Source: Ulota crispa (Eukaryota; Streptophyta; Bryopsida; Orthotrichales; Orthotrichaceae). Taken from it: a DNA stretch of 64,000 nucleotides. The translations under genes were made by a program, and so were the position numbers. The notes beneath the pieces are model-generated. The model worked only from the letters and a program-made list of their open reading frames with translations, made no database searches and had not been told where the DNA came from. Shown here piece by piece: positions 1 to 12,564 of this stretch (position 1 is its first letter; each line of letters starts with the position of its first letter). Location: assembly GCA_963920765.1 (NCBI GenBank), contig OY987243.1, forward strand, positions 5,270,001 through 5,334,000. Direction: 5' to 3'.

Positions 1-85
1 ATCAATCAATGTCTACAAATATCATTCACTTGAAGAAAGGACAAATGTGCACATAGAATCGCTGTTTTTTCCTGGGAGGGAAAGG

Positions 86-2777
86 TCAGCTCTGTGGAGC
101 AAGGCCGAGCTTGGAAGGCAAGAAAAACGTGAACAGCCACACAAAGAACTGCGTGAGAAGAGCCTGCGTGTTGCCCAACAGGAACCGAAGCGTATCTGAG
201 TCGTACAGGTCGCCTACAATAGGTATGAGCTGCAGCATCGGCGATCGTATGAAATAATCCCGTTGCACTCGAATCTTCTTCAACGTTCGCCCATTCTGAA
301 CAATGCCCACATTCATTCAGAACCATCCCAGCTTCGATTCTCTAAACTTTGAAATTATGCCCAGTTTACCTCTAAAGGATGTTGTTATATTGTATATGCT
401 CTCCTGTATTGTATACGGATGGGGTACTTGGGTAGCACATGAATCCTACTGGAGCTGTAAATTTTAAACTAAGTCACAAACATACTACCGATCACCTACT
501 GTTTTTTTGGGGATTTTTTGGAATATGTCATAAAGCCATTTTTTCAAGTACTAAATGGTCCTTGTATTTGAATACAGCCAACACTTTTGGTAGGCAACAT
601 CCTTTACGAGTTAATGAAAGAGACGAGAATGCGGCGCTTACCACAAGAACATCTTCGAGCTCCAGCAGAGCAAAGAACTGCAATGGCGTGGTGCGCCACA
701 ACTGCACCCATGGCCGAATGTAAACCGTCATCCGCACCCCCATGGAATTCGCTTTCTCGTCGTACACGATGTTATGGATGTCCACTCCACTACAAACACC
801 ATGCCATTGACAAAGGGATAAGAACTTGCGAGAGATGACAACGGAGACCTTGGGCCTCGGGAATCACAATAAGGTAGGTAGCTCAAATTGCATCCCCTCT
901 TAGATAAAGCGTCCCATAGGTAGCTCAGGAATGGATACAAGGCGATTCTTGAATGAACCTTTCTTAATCATAAAAAGAAAAGTATATTTTATTGCAAGTG
1001 TCAATCACATTCCTTGATTTCACCTTATCTCTTTATAAGTTGCAGAGAGCAATTTATGGGAGACGTAGAATCACAAATAAGTACCTACTACAAAAAACTT
1101 CAAAAATTCATCAACAGTTCAATAATGCAAAAAAAATTGTATTACATTTGACATCCATTTCTTTTTATCCGAAAATGAGACAAAATATCTTTTTGTCTAA
1201 AAAACCCATGAAAATGCAAATCAACCCTTAACCCCTGAGCGCCCAGCTCACTACCAGCACTTTGAGGCCTCGAAAGAGAGGGTGCTACTGAAACCAGCCC
1301 CTTTGACTCAGAATTCAGATCCGTGCGAGGTGACCGCTTGAAGTTTGAGAGAACGATTGAGTGAAGTGGCTCTGTGAATTGTGGTAACAGTCACCGTACA
1401 GTTTGGGAATTTATAACGGTCAAACATAGGTTGACTGTTAGAATTAGAGACAAAGATGGGTGGGTTTTTGACTTCCAGTGGACCCCGATATTCATGGTGA
1501 GGGTCCCAGACTCTGAAATTTGTGGAGCAGGTAGGGTGAGGGGCCCTCAGTGGCTCTGCCAAATTGCATAAATTTCTGACATTTGTAAGAATGGTCTTTT
1601 CAAGCTTGAACTTCGTAGTGTAACACATGGTCTGGCAGGGTGACCGGGAATTGTGTACGGGAATGACTGCCACGTTTATCAGGGACCTGATGGTGCATGC
1701 TAGTACGCGCAGCGACTTCAGTTCAGTTCTCCTGTGTTTCCCCAGCAACCGCCCCAGCAGTAGCCGGTGCTCCCAGTGAGCGATTCAAACCCACTTCTCC
1801 AGAAACTCCAAAAACTAGTATCCACTCGTTTAGATTATGGCCATAACTCGCACGATACTCACTCAAATCCTATCGCCCGCTCCCCCGTACTGCCCCAGGA
1901 CACCCTCTCCACAAGGTACGTCTTTGGGGACTGTACAACCACTCCCTGGGCTTCAAGCTTCAATTGATACTTCGAAAATAAGGAGAGGCGAAATCTGGGG
2001 AGGTGGGGCGTTTAGGGGTTAAAGTGTCGCTTTTTGAGCTACCTACCTCTGCACTGAAGCTCCAAAGTTTACACTCGACGCTTATCAGAAGGCAATGTCT
2101 GAAGTACATTCCAAACCTCAACAAGAGGGACACCAAAAAATTTGACTTATTCTCAAACCTTAGCACAAACCTGCAAACTGCGGAGCAGGAATTGCGAGGT
2201 CTAAGGGGTGGTTCAGGCTGTGACCCACGTCTCAAGTCCCACTGAAATCTGATGAAATCTGAGAATCTGATTGGTGGAGGAGCAAAAGATGGGACTTGTT
2301 GTTTCACACTATGCCTCAAGTCCCACATCTCACTTGCTTACATGGTGCCTACATGACAGCACTTTTGAAAATTTTGGTGCCAAAAAAAGTGGGACTTCAC
2401 TCAAAATTTGAGTCGACCAAAATGCTAGACCCATCTTTGAGCCCAAATCCCATCTTTTCTTGCCCACAAAGATGGGATTTTGCATTCCCATGGGACTTTA
2501 TCACATGAAACGTGGGACATAGTCTGAACCGTCCGTAACGCTTGCTTGCTAATTGGCGATTCAATGGCAGGAATGGGTACCTGTAGTTCAAGAAGAGCTG
2601 AGCCATTTGATAGATGGCAATCAGAGCGTAAAGCCCCAAGTCGGAGTCGATGTAGAGGTGGTAGAACTGGACGTCGGGGGTGAAGTATTTGTGCAGTGTC
2701 TCCGCCTGCCGTCGCAACGTCGGCTTGTCCACCAAAGCGCGCACCACGCCCTCCACCTCGCTCGCCGGATCCTCCAT
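86..2777 (-). CDS. Uncharacterised conserved protein, SigF-like NTF2-like fold (tentative)
   Basis: Three exons join in frame: 2581-2777, 642-789 and 86-295, giving 184 residues. All introns are GT-AG. The N-terminal part (residues about 1-115) carries YFTPDVQF, then a long helix-like stretch and the segment VDIHNIVYDEKANSMGV, which look like an NTF2-like cone; from memory the order resembles the eukaryotic family called SigF-like NTF2-like. The C-terminal part has RDYFIRSPMLQLIPIVGDLY and a final hydrophobic stretch near FFVWLFTFFLP that could sit in or on a membrane. I chose ATG 2777 because it opens the family-like start MEDPASEVEGVV. The first intron (1.8 kb) carries two transposon-like insertions. 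No enzymatic function can be assigned. The gene model is fairly secure, the family name less so. Confidence 0.68.
1228..2022. mobile_element. TTAA-flanked inverted-repeat element, piggyBac-like ends
   Basis: The segment starts TTAACCCCTGAGCGCCCA and ends with the inverse of TTAACCCCTAAACGCCCC, so imperfect terminal inverted repeats of about 20 bp are bounded by TTAA on both sides. TTAA target duplications and ends starting CCC are typical of the piggyBac superfamily. No transposase frame is visible, so it would be non-autonomous. It lies in the first intron of the NTF2-like gene. The superfamily label is inference. Confidence 0.5.
2205..2534. mobile_element. MITE with GGTTCAG-CTATGTCCCACGT termini, copy 1
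   Basis: The left end reads GGTTCAGGCTGTGACCCACG and the right end is the inverse of GGTTCAGACTATGTCCCACG. The interior has many GGGACTT and AGTCCCA words in both orientations. A second copy sits at 27738-28090 just upstream of ORC2. No coding capacity. It lies in the first intron of the NTF2-like gene. Confidence 0.65.
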
Positions 2778-3363
2778 TTCCCCTCACACCACCACCACTC
2801 TCAAGTACTTGCTCGCTTGCTCCCCAAACTTCACCGTAGTCACTGCTCGAATCTTAGCCTCGCTCGAAGTCAATGAGCACCACTAACACCTAATCTCTGG
2901 GCCGAACTTTTGGAGCATTATTGGAGAGGAAAGACGATTCTCTGCCAGAATTGTCGAGACGTGCATGCTAATTGGTTCAGGTGTAGTAAGTTAGCGGATG
3001 TCAGAATCAAGGGGAGTGCATACGCTACAGGTGAGTGTGAGTGGGAGCGTGAGTGGGAGTGGGAATGGGAGTGGGAGTGAGTGAGCTCATGGAGATTGTA
3101 CGTCGTGACAGAGCTGGAGAGCTGGAGAGCGACGTGAGTGTGGAGTGCGGACCAGCCAGTGGTAAGCTTATGTGCAGATATCTCCCCCTGGAATTCTGCT
3201 CTGTAGTTTTGCTGCTTCTCGTTCTCGATTGTGCTCTTCTGTGGGACCGCGAGTGTTGGGTCGTGGAACTCGTTCGTGGGTCTGTGGCCTGCCTGCCGAG
3301 GGATCAGGTGGCACCGACTCATTACGCCACTTGTCGAGACGGGTGAAGTGAGGTTGTGGTCAA

Positions 3364-3936
3364 TAAGGTATGACCGTAGGAGGCTCATAAATCGGCTAAG
3401 GTAGACTGTAGATGTACCTTGTTCCAATCATGAACCGTATTCCGTGCATCTATAACGTTGGTGGGAATTTCGGGCCGGAAATCTAGGGAAGCAGTAGATG
3501 TCCTATGTTTTGGGATGGGTCCCAAAACATAGGACATCTACTGCTTCCCTAGATTTCCGGCCCGAAATTCCCACCAACGTTATAGATGCACAGAATACGG
3601 TTCATGATTGGAACAAGGTACGTCTACCTTATCTAAAATTTGAAACTGAATTTTGGGAGGTGAAACTTCTTGAAATATTTTTTTTAGTAAATTTTCCTTG
3701 AAAGGCAAGAGGAATTGGCATCTAATCCAAGTTGTTTCATATTTTTTAGAGTTTTGTGGAATTAGTTATGAAATTTTGAAGTTAAAGTGGCATAAGGCTC
3801 TAAAATTTGCCCACCTCCTCAAATGTACATTAATTGTACGTTATTGAACCCTATGAAAAACAACATGTACAAGTGAAACACATTTGAGAAGGTGGGCAGT
3901 TTTAGAGCCCGAGCAGTTTATGAGCCTCCTACCTTA
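3364..3936. mobile_element. Inverted-repeat element with TAAGGTA and AGGAGGCTCATAAA ends, carrying a nested hairpin
   Basis: The left border has TAAGGTA then AGGAGGCTCATAAA (3377-3391); the right border has the inverse, TTTATGAGCCTCCT then ACCTTA (3917-3935). Inside, a second pair TAAGGTAGAC (3397-3406) and GTCTACCTTA (3622-3631) encloses the long hairpin. The TAAGGTA terminus is shared with elements at 27432, 45639, 51856, 55276 and 61856, so this appears to be a member of the same group with a nested insertion or internal inverted duplication. Confidence 0.55.
3408..3627. repeat. Near-perfect inverted repeat: 108-bp arms, 4-nt loop
   Basis: Pairing each base p with base 7035-p gives complementarity from 3408/3627 to 3515/3520, with loop TGGG at 3516-3519 and only two non-Watson-Crick pairs that I can find. 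The right arm is an open frame of about 32 codons containing SLDFRPEIPTN and VHDWNK, ending exactly at AAG followed by GTACGT, a consensus splice donor. This looks like an exon fragment captured and inverted-duplicated. A transcript from either strand would fold into a very stable hairpin. Whether it is transcribed cannot be told from the sequence. Confidence 0.9.
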
Positions 3937-3999
3937 GAGGGTTGAAGTACAAACCCCCCTTTCAAGGGAGAACTACAGTGTTATTGTGCATATTGAAAA

Positions 4000-4324
4000 A
4001 AGGGAAAATTTCATGGATACCTTTGAAGTTCACAATATTTTCACAGATACTCTTACTTTTGTAGAAATTGCACAAATACTCTTGGACCATAATTTTTAGG
4101 TGTTTATTTGTTGTGCTTATATTTTCTTTGTGACCAATGTTTAAGAAGGGAATGTAATGAAACAAAAAAGAAGCAACGTGCACACAAAGGAAGAAGGGAA
4201 GTGGCTGCACAACAAAACAAATGCCTAAAGATTTTGGTACAAGTATATTTGTGCAATTTCTGATAAAACAAGGGTATTTGTGAAAATATTGCAAACTTCA
4301 TGTGAACCCATGAAATTTTCCCTT
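4000..4324. mobile_element. Foldback (long-arm) inverted-repeat element
   Basis: The ends are AAGGGAAAATTTCATGG and its inverse CCATGAAATTTTCCCTT. Complementarity continues imperfectly for roughly 100 bases on each side, including TTTGAAGTTCACAATATTTT against AAAATATTGCAAACTTCA. The short middle has no coding capacity. No copy was noticed elsewhere in the window. Confidence 0.6.
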
Positions 4325-5909
4325 AAGAAAATAGAGTTGAATTTGTAATTAGGGGTTGTTTTGCAAGTACACGCTAGAAAGTTTGCTTTAATTTTTTGTG
4401 TTTTTTAGAGTATTTGTGTGTTTGGTGAATTTTTGAAAAAAATAAATGGTAAGACAATTTTCAATTGTCTACAAAAGGTTTTAAAACCACTGGTAGAACT
4501 TTTGTTTCTTACAATAATGTTGTGGCACATTGGAAAGTTCAAGACATTCACCATAACAATTCATATTAGAAACATTACAAAAGTCATTATATGACTGAAA
4601 CAAGGTGAAAGAGATAAAGATTTATATTCTTAAAAAAAATTTGAACTATGTTAGAAAATTATATATACAACAGGAATATCAATATTGCTACCTTACGTAA
4701 TGCATTGAAATTGATTTTCTATTTGCTTTTAAAGAAGAACCAATAGTTTCACTTTTTCTAGATCATGTTTTTGGAAAAAAAATTGTGTTTTTTTGGATTT
4801 GAAATACTAATACATGATTTAAAGGCATTGCATTGTTGCACCTTTTGACTGTATTGTATAGGTGCACCTTTCAGTTGCCTTGATGGACCACTACTTCAAA
4901 ACTATGTTACGCCATATGCAAGAATTGGAGGTATCCATGATTGTAAGTCTTGGTGTTAAGTGACATTGATTGTTTTGTAATACAAACACTCACGTCAGGT
5001 TTGACTAGGTCCCTTGAGCTACTGGAACATTTGTCCGTGTAATTTTTAGTGCAAACCCTCCCAAATGCGAGGGTCTCATAGTTTCCAAAAGGACAATTGC
5101 TTCTGCGTTAAAATAACACATGAAGGGGTAGGGCTGAATGTGCACAAATCAATTACAGATGAAGGGATAATACATTCTAATTGCAATAAACTTGTTGCAC
5201 CTCGAACATGATCGGATCAGAGAGGTGGAGGTGGAGAGGACAATGAAACTCTTTACTCTGAATTGACAACACCCAGAATCACATACCATATGAGAGAAGT
5301 ACAATTGCTACGAAGAATGTAGATAAAAGGGGCTGCCAGCAAAGCGAGTGGAAAGCACTTCGAGCCTACTCAGCAAGCCACCTGATCTCTATATGTCAAA
5401 CTCTGCTGTCAGCCATACCAATGGGTCATCCATTTCTGGTTTCTGACTAGTCAACTTAAAATCGTAAAGCTATCTTGAGCTAGACTGAGTAGGGCAAAAG
5501 TTTAAACCCAGAGTATCATCCAGGCTAGACAAATTGGGCACTATTACGAACACAGCACAGTGAAGAATCAACACCGCAGTTACATCACCAATAGGTCGAT
5601 CCTGCTCCTCTGCATAACACCCAACTCGTATTTCAGCACTTGGTGGTCAATGTGTCAACCTCTTCAAACATCAGTCTGTAACCACTGCAGCAAAATAGAC
5701 AATTTTTCCCTCGTGCTTTCATGAACTTTCCAGATCTTTTAATGGCACCACGACCTCAAAGGTGGATAATGGAAGCCTCCTCCTGCGTAACGAACTTTTT
5801 ATCCACTAGAATACCCTTCTAGAAAAGCTAAAACTGCCACCATGCAAGACAAGCCACAAAGAAAAGAGAAGCATGGTAAAGTTTCATCACATTACTTCAT
5901 CAAGGAGCA

Positions 5910-8900
5910 TCAGCCCCCTCCAGCTGTGTCCATATCTATAGAGTCCACACCCTCCTTAAACGTAATGCGCAGTCGTAAAACTCCAGTCAGCCTTCTGTCA
6001 TTTATGTTCAGCACCCCTGATGTCTTGCCATCCATAAGCCCAAGGAGAGGCAGCTGTAAATTTGGTCGGGTCATTTCCTCCAACACAGGAGGTGCCTGCA
6101 TGTAGAGGTTATCACCATGATACGATACGCTTGGTCTTGACAATTTCAGTTTGAATCTTGGATCCTTTAGTAGTTGATCTATGAACTGCAAGAAGAGAAC
6201 AAAGTTGAATTTTTTTGAAAGACTTTAGACATAAAGACAAAGCCAGATCAGAAGATCGCACAAGTAATCCACCATTTAAAAGTTGCTTCAGGACAGACGT
6301 TCGAAGAAACACAAATTACCTTTTGCAACGTACAGGTCGTGTCAACCTCAACAGGAACCCCTGGACTGCACATAATGCAGTTGGGATCTTTATCATGAGG
6401 GACAGTCCGCATATAGATTCCTTCTGTCCCTGTATATCTACAGCAAACCAGGAACATCAATCAACCCTGTAATTTTTTAATACATGTTCAAAACCGTATT
6501 CAAGTCAAAAATTAGAGCGATTTAATTATACGTGCCCAGCACCTTGCATCAGCAAATTTGCTCTTCAAGAAAAAAAATTGAAAACAACGATATTGAATGG
6601 GTATGTGAAGCAACGTATAATTGAACAACTACGTACTGCATATAAACTTCCATGCCTGTGCTGCACATGGTTGCTATCTTGAGAGTTTCCAAAGCACATG
6701 TAGCCGCTACTATTGCATTTGTTGAAGCAATAGCTGGCACAATGTTCTTGACGACCCCCTGGTACAAAAGATTCAAGTCTTGAATGAGAAACTCTGAACA
6801 GAGCAAGCATAGACTCTGATCTAGCCTCTGTATTGCAAGCTGATATACTAGCAAATAATGGAATAAAATCTTGCAGGCAGAGAGTGCAGACCTGAGTTAA
6901 AGAATACGTAATTCCAGAGATATTAAATTGCTCTCCCCGCTTCACAGCCTGCACTTGCAAATCTCAGAAGGTCATTGGTAGATAGCTATAAACATTCCTC
7001 AAGCAAATCAAAACAAAGAACAGGATTTCAGAATGAAAATCATCGTTGGACCATGAAAAACAGCATTTTGTGAGATTCTTTCCGATTTAGACTGACTTGT
7101 AGGATACTACAAAGCCAGAATATTATGTAAGGAACCGCAGCAAACGTCCAAAATTGAGCACGCATACATTTACCAGAAAAAAGAAGCCTACCTGATCATA
7201 TATCCATTTCATATGCTCAGGGTTGTCTGCGTCAAAAGATTCCCCCTGTCGATCCTGCAATTATGAAAATATTCACCTCAAATACTCAGTGACTAGACAT
7301 ACCGTTCATGCAACGTATTTTGTAAGAAAGAAAGTCAAGAGCTATGTTTACAGTCAACCACGAAATATATCACACCAAAGCAATGACTATATACTAAACA
7401 AATCGAGAAGAAACTCTGATCTCGAGTGCCTTACCTGACCCCATTGGATAAGGTGAGCATACTCAATGCAATGAGCAGGTGACCGAGGAGTTTCCGCTAA
7501 AGTACACAATGGAAACGTGATTTGAGGGGGAAACAGCCAAAGAGAACAATGGAAGCAAGGTGTCAACCCAGGAAAAATAACCCGGGCATGGCCTTTAAAT
7601 CCCTCTGTGCCTCCATCCACCAAAGGCCTAATTGTCGATAAGTCCGGTGAACCATCTTCTTCGTACTCTTCACATGCGCAGAGAAAACCAGCAGAAACAC
7701 AGCAATCAGTATTGGAGACAAAAACATTCCGCATAAATTAAGAATCTAGACTAGAGGCAGAAAAAGACGACAAAGTCTAGTACGGAAAGACCATGCAATC
7801 ATACAAAGCAAAAAGTACTGGAGAATAAAAAAAAGCGAAACACGTACTAAACACAGCATGTCATAGTATAAGTAGCAATACCAAGCAAGTAACTGACTTT
7901 GGTAAATTGCAACACGAGAAAAGGAGAAGAGAGAACATGTCTTTAAAAAAATATACTGATTTCCAAACAGGTAGCCCAGAAACAAAAACAAACCTAAAAA
8001 TCCACAGACAACGGAGTTGATGTAGCTACGAGCTTCAAGAGAATCCAGGCCCAAGACGATGATTTGAAAGTCTTGATAGAAAGTGATGTCTTTTTCTTCT
8101 ATTCTACAAAAATGAGGGACCACTGTGACACCCTTAACTCTTTGCATCACCCTTTCAGCAGCCACCTCAGCCTTCGGCTTCCCAACATCTTGCATCCTGC
8201 ACAAGATATATTATAGTTAAATTGATGAAATCTTCCGTCATTGAATTCCGGTGGTACCAGCACAGGCTCCTTGTGGAGTAGATGATCAGACAAGCGACAA
8301 GAATGCCATCGCCATTCCAATGCTGTGACTCGACAATGTACCCATAATGAAGAAATTGCGTTATCCTAACATTAATCGAAATGTCAGATTTCAATAAAAA
8401 TGGTGCAGTTTCGGTTGCCAGGTTAAAACCTCAGGTCTATATAAGTCCTAGTTCTTAGAGCCCTGAACAATTGAATGTCGCAATTTTAGAGCATTGAAAC
8501 AAGCCAATTTAAAGAATGTGACATTCATGTCGAAACCACGGAAAATTTTACAGAATTTCATTGAGTCCGTCCCCGTGATGGATCCATTCACGCATGAGTC
8601 GCACAATAACCCTAAACCCTCTAGCAAGATAAATGTGAAACATCATCTCAGAACTTATGTACATGAATAGATACCATAAGCTTCTCAATTGAACAAAGAA
8701 CAAAAACGACAATTTACGGGTCAATACTCCAAATAGTTAGTACATAAGGGTTTTCAATCCATCTTGGCACATAAAAGCAATTCCTATAGTAAAAGAAAAA
8801 TCCAACATGCAGTAGGATTACCACTATTGAATTTATGCTAATACATTTAGCAGTAGAGAAGCAGTTGGAACACACCTAAATAGGAATTGTCGATTCAGAT

Positions 8901-10287
8901 TGGACACATCGATAGTATCCATATCAATAACATCGATGTGGCCGAAACCAGATAGAGCTAGATCTTTAAGAAGCTCACATCCGAGCCCCCCTGCTCCAAT
9001 AACCAGCACTCGCAAATCATTTTGCAACGACTCAAGCAGCTGCAATGAACCAAGGCGGACTTCTAGATAAGCAAATTTTGCATCAAAACAATAAAGAGAG
9101 CTATTTGAACAAGATAAACACCCAACCAGAAAATTTGTACGACAAAACTATAATGTGCACTTTTGAGTCCACAACTTCCCATTCCAACTCAGAAATTCAT
9201 AAAACAACTATTAAAACTGTCATCAAAATTAATACCTTCCTAAAATACAGAATTGTACATGGACAGCAGTATATTTGAAGGAAATCTAATTCCAACTGGA
9301 AGATAGGATCTACGGTACTCAGTGGCAAATGACCCTTTCCCGCTTAAATTAGACCAAGCCAGCAATAACCACACCTAATTACGACACCTATCAAAATGCG
9401 ACATGGAAAAATCGTGCATGATGAGTACGTATTGGTCTTGAGAATGTCGACACACTCAACATCAGAACTCGTATTAATTTCAGAGATACAAAACTTTGAA
9501 CAGTTATAAATTTTGCATATAGTAGTCAAACAATTCATTAGCTAGATAGTTCAAAATCCTTTTTGATTCGCTAACACGAACATCTAACACTCTAATCATC
9601 CCAATAATGAACACTATGCTCAGAACTTGAAATGTAGCAACTAAGTGAGGATATTACATCACTCGACTCTTAACAGAACACACACATATAAATCGTTGTC
9701 TAAAACATCTCGTCAACCCTAACTTATGACAACTAAAGAAACAGTCATACCTAAAATCACTGAACACTAAACATGATCATCAATTGCAATAACAGAAGCT
9801 CATAAAGGCAGTGTGTATTCAAAAGCATCTTTATTCAAAAACAAACGAGTGAGTCAGCAATCAAAGCGATCTCTCAAACGAAGATTTGTTACAACTAGAG
9901 AAACATCTACTCCAATTTACAAACAAAGTCATAACCAGTATGACCTAACCCTAACCGAGACCTTCGATTGCGAAGCTAGCAAAATAAAGGAATAGTTTCT
10001 CAAAAGCGTGATTATTTAAAGAACAGTTCAATCAATCTGAAATTGAAGTGATCGTTAGAAGAACTCGAGAATTAGTGAAAATATTATCGGTAGATCACGA
10101 AGAGGAACTCTCTCGATTGCTGCAAAACAGAGCTTTGTCATAAGGAGCTGAGAGGTGAGGTGAATTGTGGAGAAAAAGAGAGGTTTGTTACCTCGGGGCC
10201 TGGCTCGAATCCGGGGCCGACGAGGTTCCCGGGACGCAGCAGCAGGCGATCGAGATCGGCCCAGCGCGGGGGAAGCGAGGTAGCCAT
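5910..10287 (-). CDS. UBA3: NEDD8-activating enzyme E1 catalytic subunit (UBA3/ECR1)
   Basis: This protein adenylates NEDD8 with its partner AXR1/APPBP1, binds it as a thioester and passes it to UBC12, so that cullins become neddylated. Nine exons: 10192-10287, 8876-9039, 7994-8196, 7435-7667, 7192-7254, 6892-6948, 6637-6758, 6320-6437, 5910-6185. All joins keep phase and give 443 residues, close to the Arabidopsis ECR1 length. Visible motifs are the ATP-binding GAGGLG (47-52), NLNRQFLFR, zinc CxxC pairs at C192/C195 and C333/C336, the catalytic cysteine C209 in [11 protein letters not shown], and a C-terminal ubiquitin-fold domain with [12 protein letters not shown]. The start ATG (10287) gives the family-like [18 protein letters not shown]; an upstream in-frame methionine (10347) is possible but less likely. 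No key residue is missing. Identification is very secure. Confidence 0.95.
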
Positions 10288-11849
10288 GGCGATGGTGGCC
10301 AAGGCTTCGGAGTATTGCAATTGAACTGCGACACTGCGCCTTCGCATACAAATCGTCCTCCTTCAGGTCTTTCCAATCTACCGTTTTGTTTCGAGATTCT
10401 ACCAAAGATCATGTACCGAGGATGAACATACACAAGGACCCCTTCAAATTCATCTTCTCTAATATCACATCCCAGTGTCTCACCACGCCCTAGCCTTTTT
10501 AACCCTTAAAAAAGCATTAGAGTGTCCAAAAAGAACAATCTAGTAGCAATTTTTATGTAAAAAATTTGTATTCTAATTTATTTAGATTATACAAGTACAA
10601 TAAGATTTAATAGTGCATTAACATTGAATAGTACATTATTTAACATGTATTCATAAATGATTAGAGGTTTTAAAAAAAAAAATGTTATAGATTAAATGTT
10701 AATTACTGCAGTCCTGTGTTGTTGACCCAATTCCAGTTTTCATCCCCTTTTTGACGAGAGTTTTTTGACAATATCAAGAACGACACCAAAACAAAAGTAA
10801 AAATAATTTTCTAAATTATGAATCTATGAAAAACTTTGAAATTCAATAAGTTTCTTATTGTGGGCCCAAATGCCACAAAACCAAGCCCCTGCACCTCTCC
10901 TTACTGAGAGCTTTCTGACAGTACCAAACATGCAACAAGGGGACACACGGTTTAGGAGATCTCAATATGACAAATATCCAAATATTCAAACAAACAACCT
11001 AATTTAAGGTATTGATGATTTTTAACCCTAAAAGGAGTAGTTGTCAAAGCAAAAAAAACTTGAAAATAAACACTTTCTAGATTTTAAGATTGATTGCGTT
11101 ATCATTCATCTTTAAAGGTACTTTTTTGACTGTGACAATTTTAGCATTTGAAATTTAATAGAGATACATTCTTTGAACTACAAAATTATTGTATTTAAAA
11201 TTCATAGACCTATAACATATGCCATATAAGTAAGTCAAAAATTTGTTGAAAAAAATGACACATTAAAATTATAGCTTTTCATGCATGAATGACAATATAC
11301 TTTAAAACGTTCGTCATGCAAATTATGCATGATTGTTGGAATGATTAGGTAATAAAGACAAAAAGTTGTATTAGCCTGAGATTAGCCTTTTTTTGTTTGA
11401 GCCAATTCTCATAGTTTATAGAAGAAATTTTATTTGTTTCAAAAAATTGAGTTTGTAACCTACACATCAAACACGTTTCATCTGTTATTGTGATTTCAAA
11501 CAATTCATCATTAAAACTTAGTGATACTATAAATCTAGATTACAATAATAGGGTAAGAATATGAGTTTAAGTTTGTTGATTCAAAATTTATTTCATATTT
11601 TCATTTCCACATTGTTACATTTTAAGATAAATAACAAGAAAAATAAATTTTGAGGATTTTGCCCTCAATTTTTGGTGAATATAAATATACATAAACTACA
11701 ACTTTATTTTTCTACTCAATATAAAAAAGTTTGATATATATCTATGCATCCTTCATTTCTTACTAAACATGAAGATGCCAATAATGTTGTAAATTTCAGT
11801 TGCACGTTTCCTATTGTGACTAGATTTTTATCATTTTCTTGTTGTATAT

Positions 11850-12564
11850 TGGTACTCCAAAGTTATAAGGTGCATTAATGCTTCTCAAAACAAACAATAA
11901 CTCTATCTCTTTTTTTTTTGCAATACAAATACAATCTTCTTTTGCTTCAAAGCTTTTTTTCTTATTCAATAAGCGGTTTGAATTGAACTGCATCAATTTG
12001 CATATCTTCTACTAGGAATTGTTTATTCAAACTAATAGTTGAAGAAATGGCAAAGTAGCTAATATAAGGGTGTGGCATAGTTCATAATTGTTTATCTTGT
12101 TGTCATTCAAATAGCCGATTGTTGCTCTTGATAGCTTGGCAAATTGCTTTGTTTAATGTTGCAGGATTTGATAGTAATAATAATAAATCTTTCATTTTGT
12201 CACATAAGCCATAATAAAACTGATTTATTAATGCTTATTCGTCCCAATTGATGTTACATACTAGTTGCCAAAAGTCTAAAGCTTATATTGATACTGAGCG
12301 TCTTCCTTGTCGTAAGCTTTGAATTTTTGTTGTCGCAGAACGTATTTTGTCATGTTTTTCAAAAACTTGAATATTTGATGCGGATGTTGCAATATAATCT
12401 TGATACTTTGATTGTTGCAACCTTGCTTCAAGATTAGAGAGTCTTGAATTAAGTTCTTTGGTCTATTTGAATATTTGTTGGTACTCAACGGTTATAGATG
12501 TGATGGCGGATATGATAGCATCTAGCTTCAAATTGTTCATAAAAACTTTACTTCCTTCTGCCAT
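11850..12564 (-). pseudogene. Decayed Ty3/gypsy retrotransposon gag fragment
   Basis: Reading leftwards from an ATG at 12564, the frame opens with MAEGSKVFMNNLKLDA and soon meets an in-frame TAG (12463). Further on, in broken frames, come LEARLQQSKYQDYI, then the gag-typical words NWDE, ALINQFYYGLCDKMKDLLL and LNKAICQAI-NNRL. This resembles the capsid region of plant Ty3/gypsy gag proteins (W-D-E-AL--QF--GL---IKD--). Several stops and shifts make it non-functional, and I found no protease, reverse transcriptase or integrase downstream. It lies directly downstream, on the same strand, of TATA-like sequence and a heat-shock-element array. Confidence 0.6.

Larger units (their letters stand above)
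2778..5909. other. Intergenic region between the NTF2-like gene and UBA3
   Basis: This stretch holds the upstream region of the NTF2-like gene, which reads leftwards from 2777, and the downstream region of UBA3, which ends at 5910. A short GTGGGA/GTGAGT-rich simple sequence lies at about 3030-3085. Two inverted-repeat elements (3364-3936 and 4000-4324) fill much of the middle. From about 4330 to 5700 I see only AT-rich sequence with no supported gene; the last few hundred bases before 5910 are probably the UBA3 3' UTR. Confidence 0.6.

Noticed and set aside
1308-1748. 146-residue minus-strand frame
   Set aside because: Lies inside a TTAA-flanked element within an intron and has no recognisable domain.
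2918-3427. 169-residue minus-strand frame with a His-Ser run
   Set aside because: The run comes from GTGGGA/GTGAGT simple sequence and the frame runs into the hairpin; no family resemblance.
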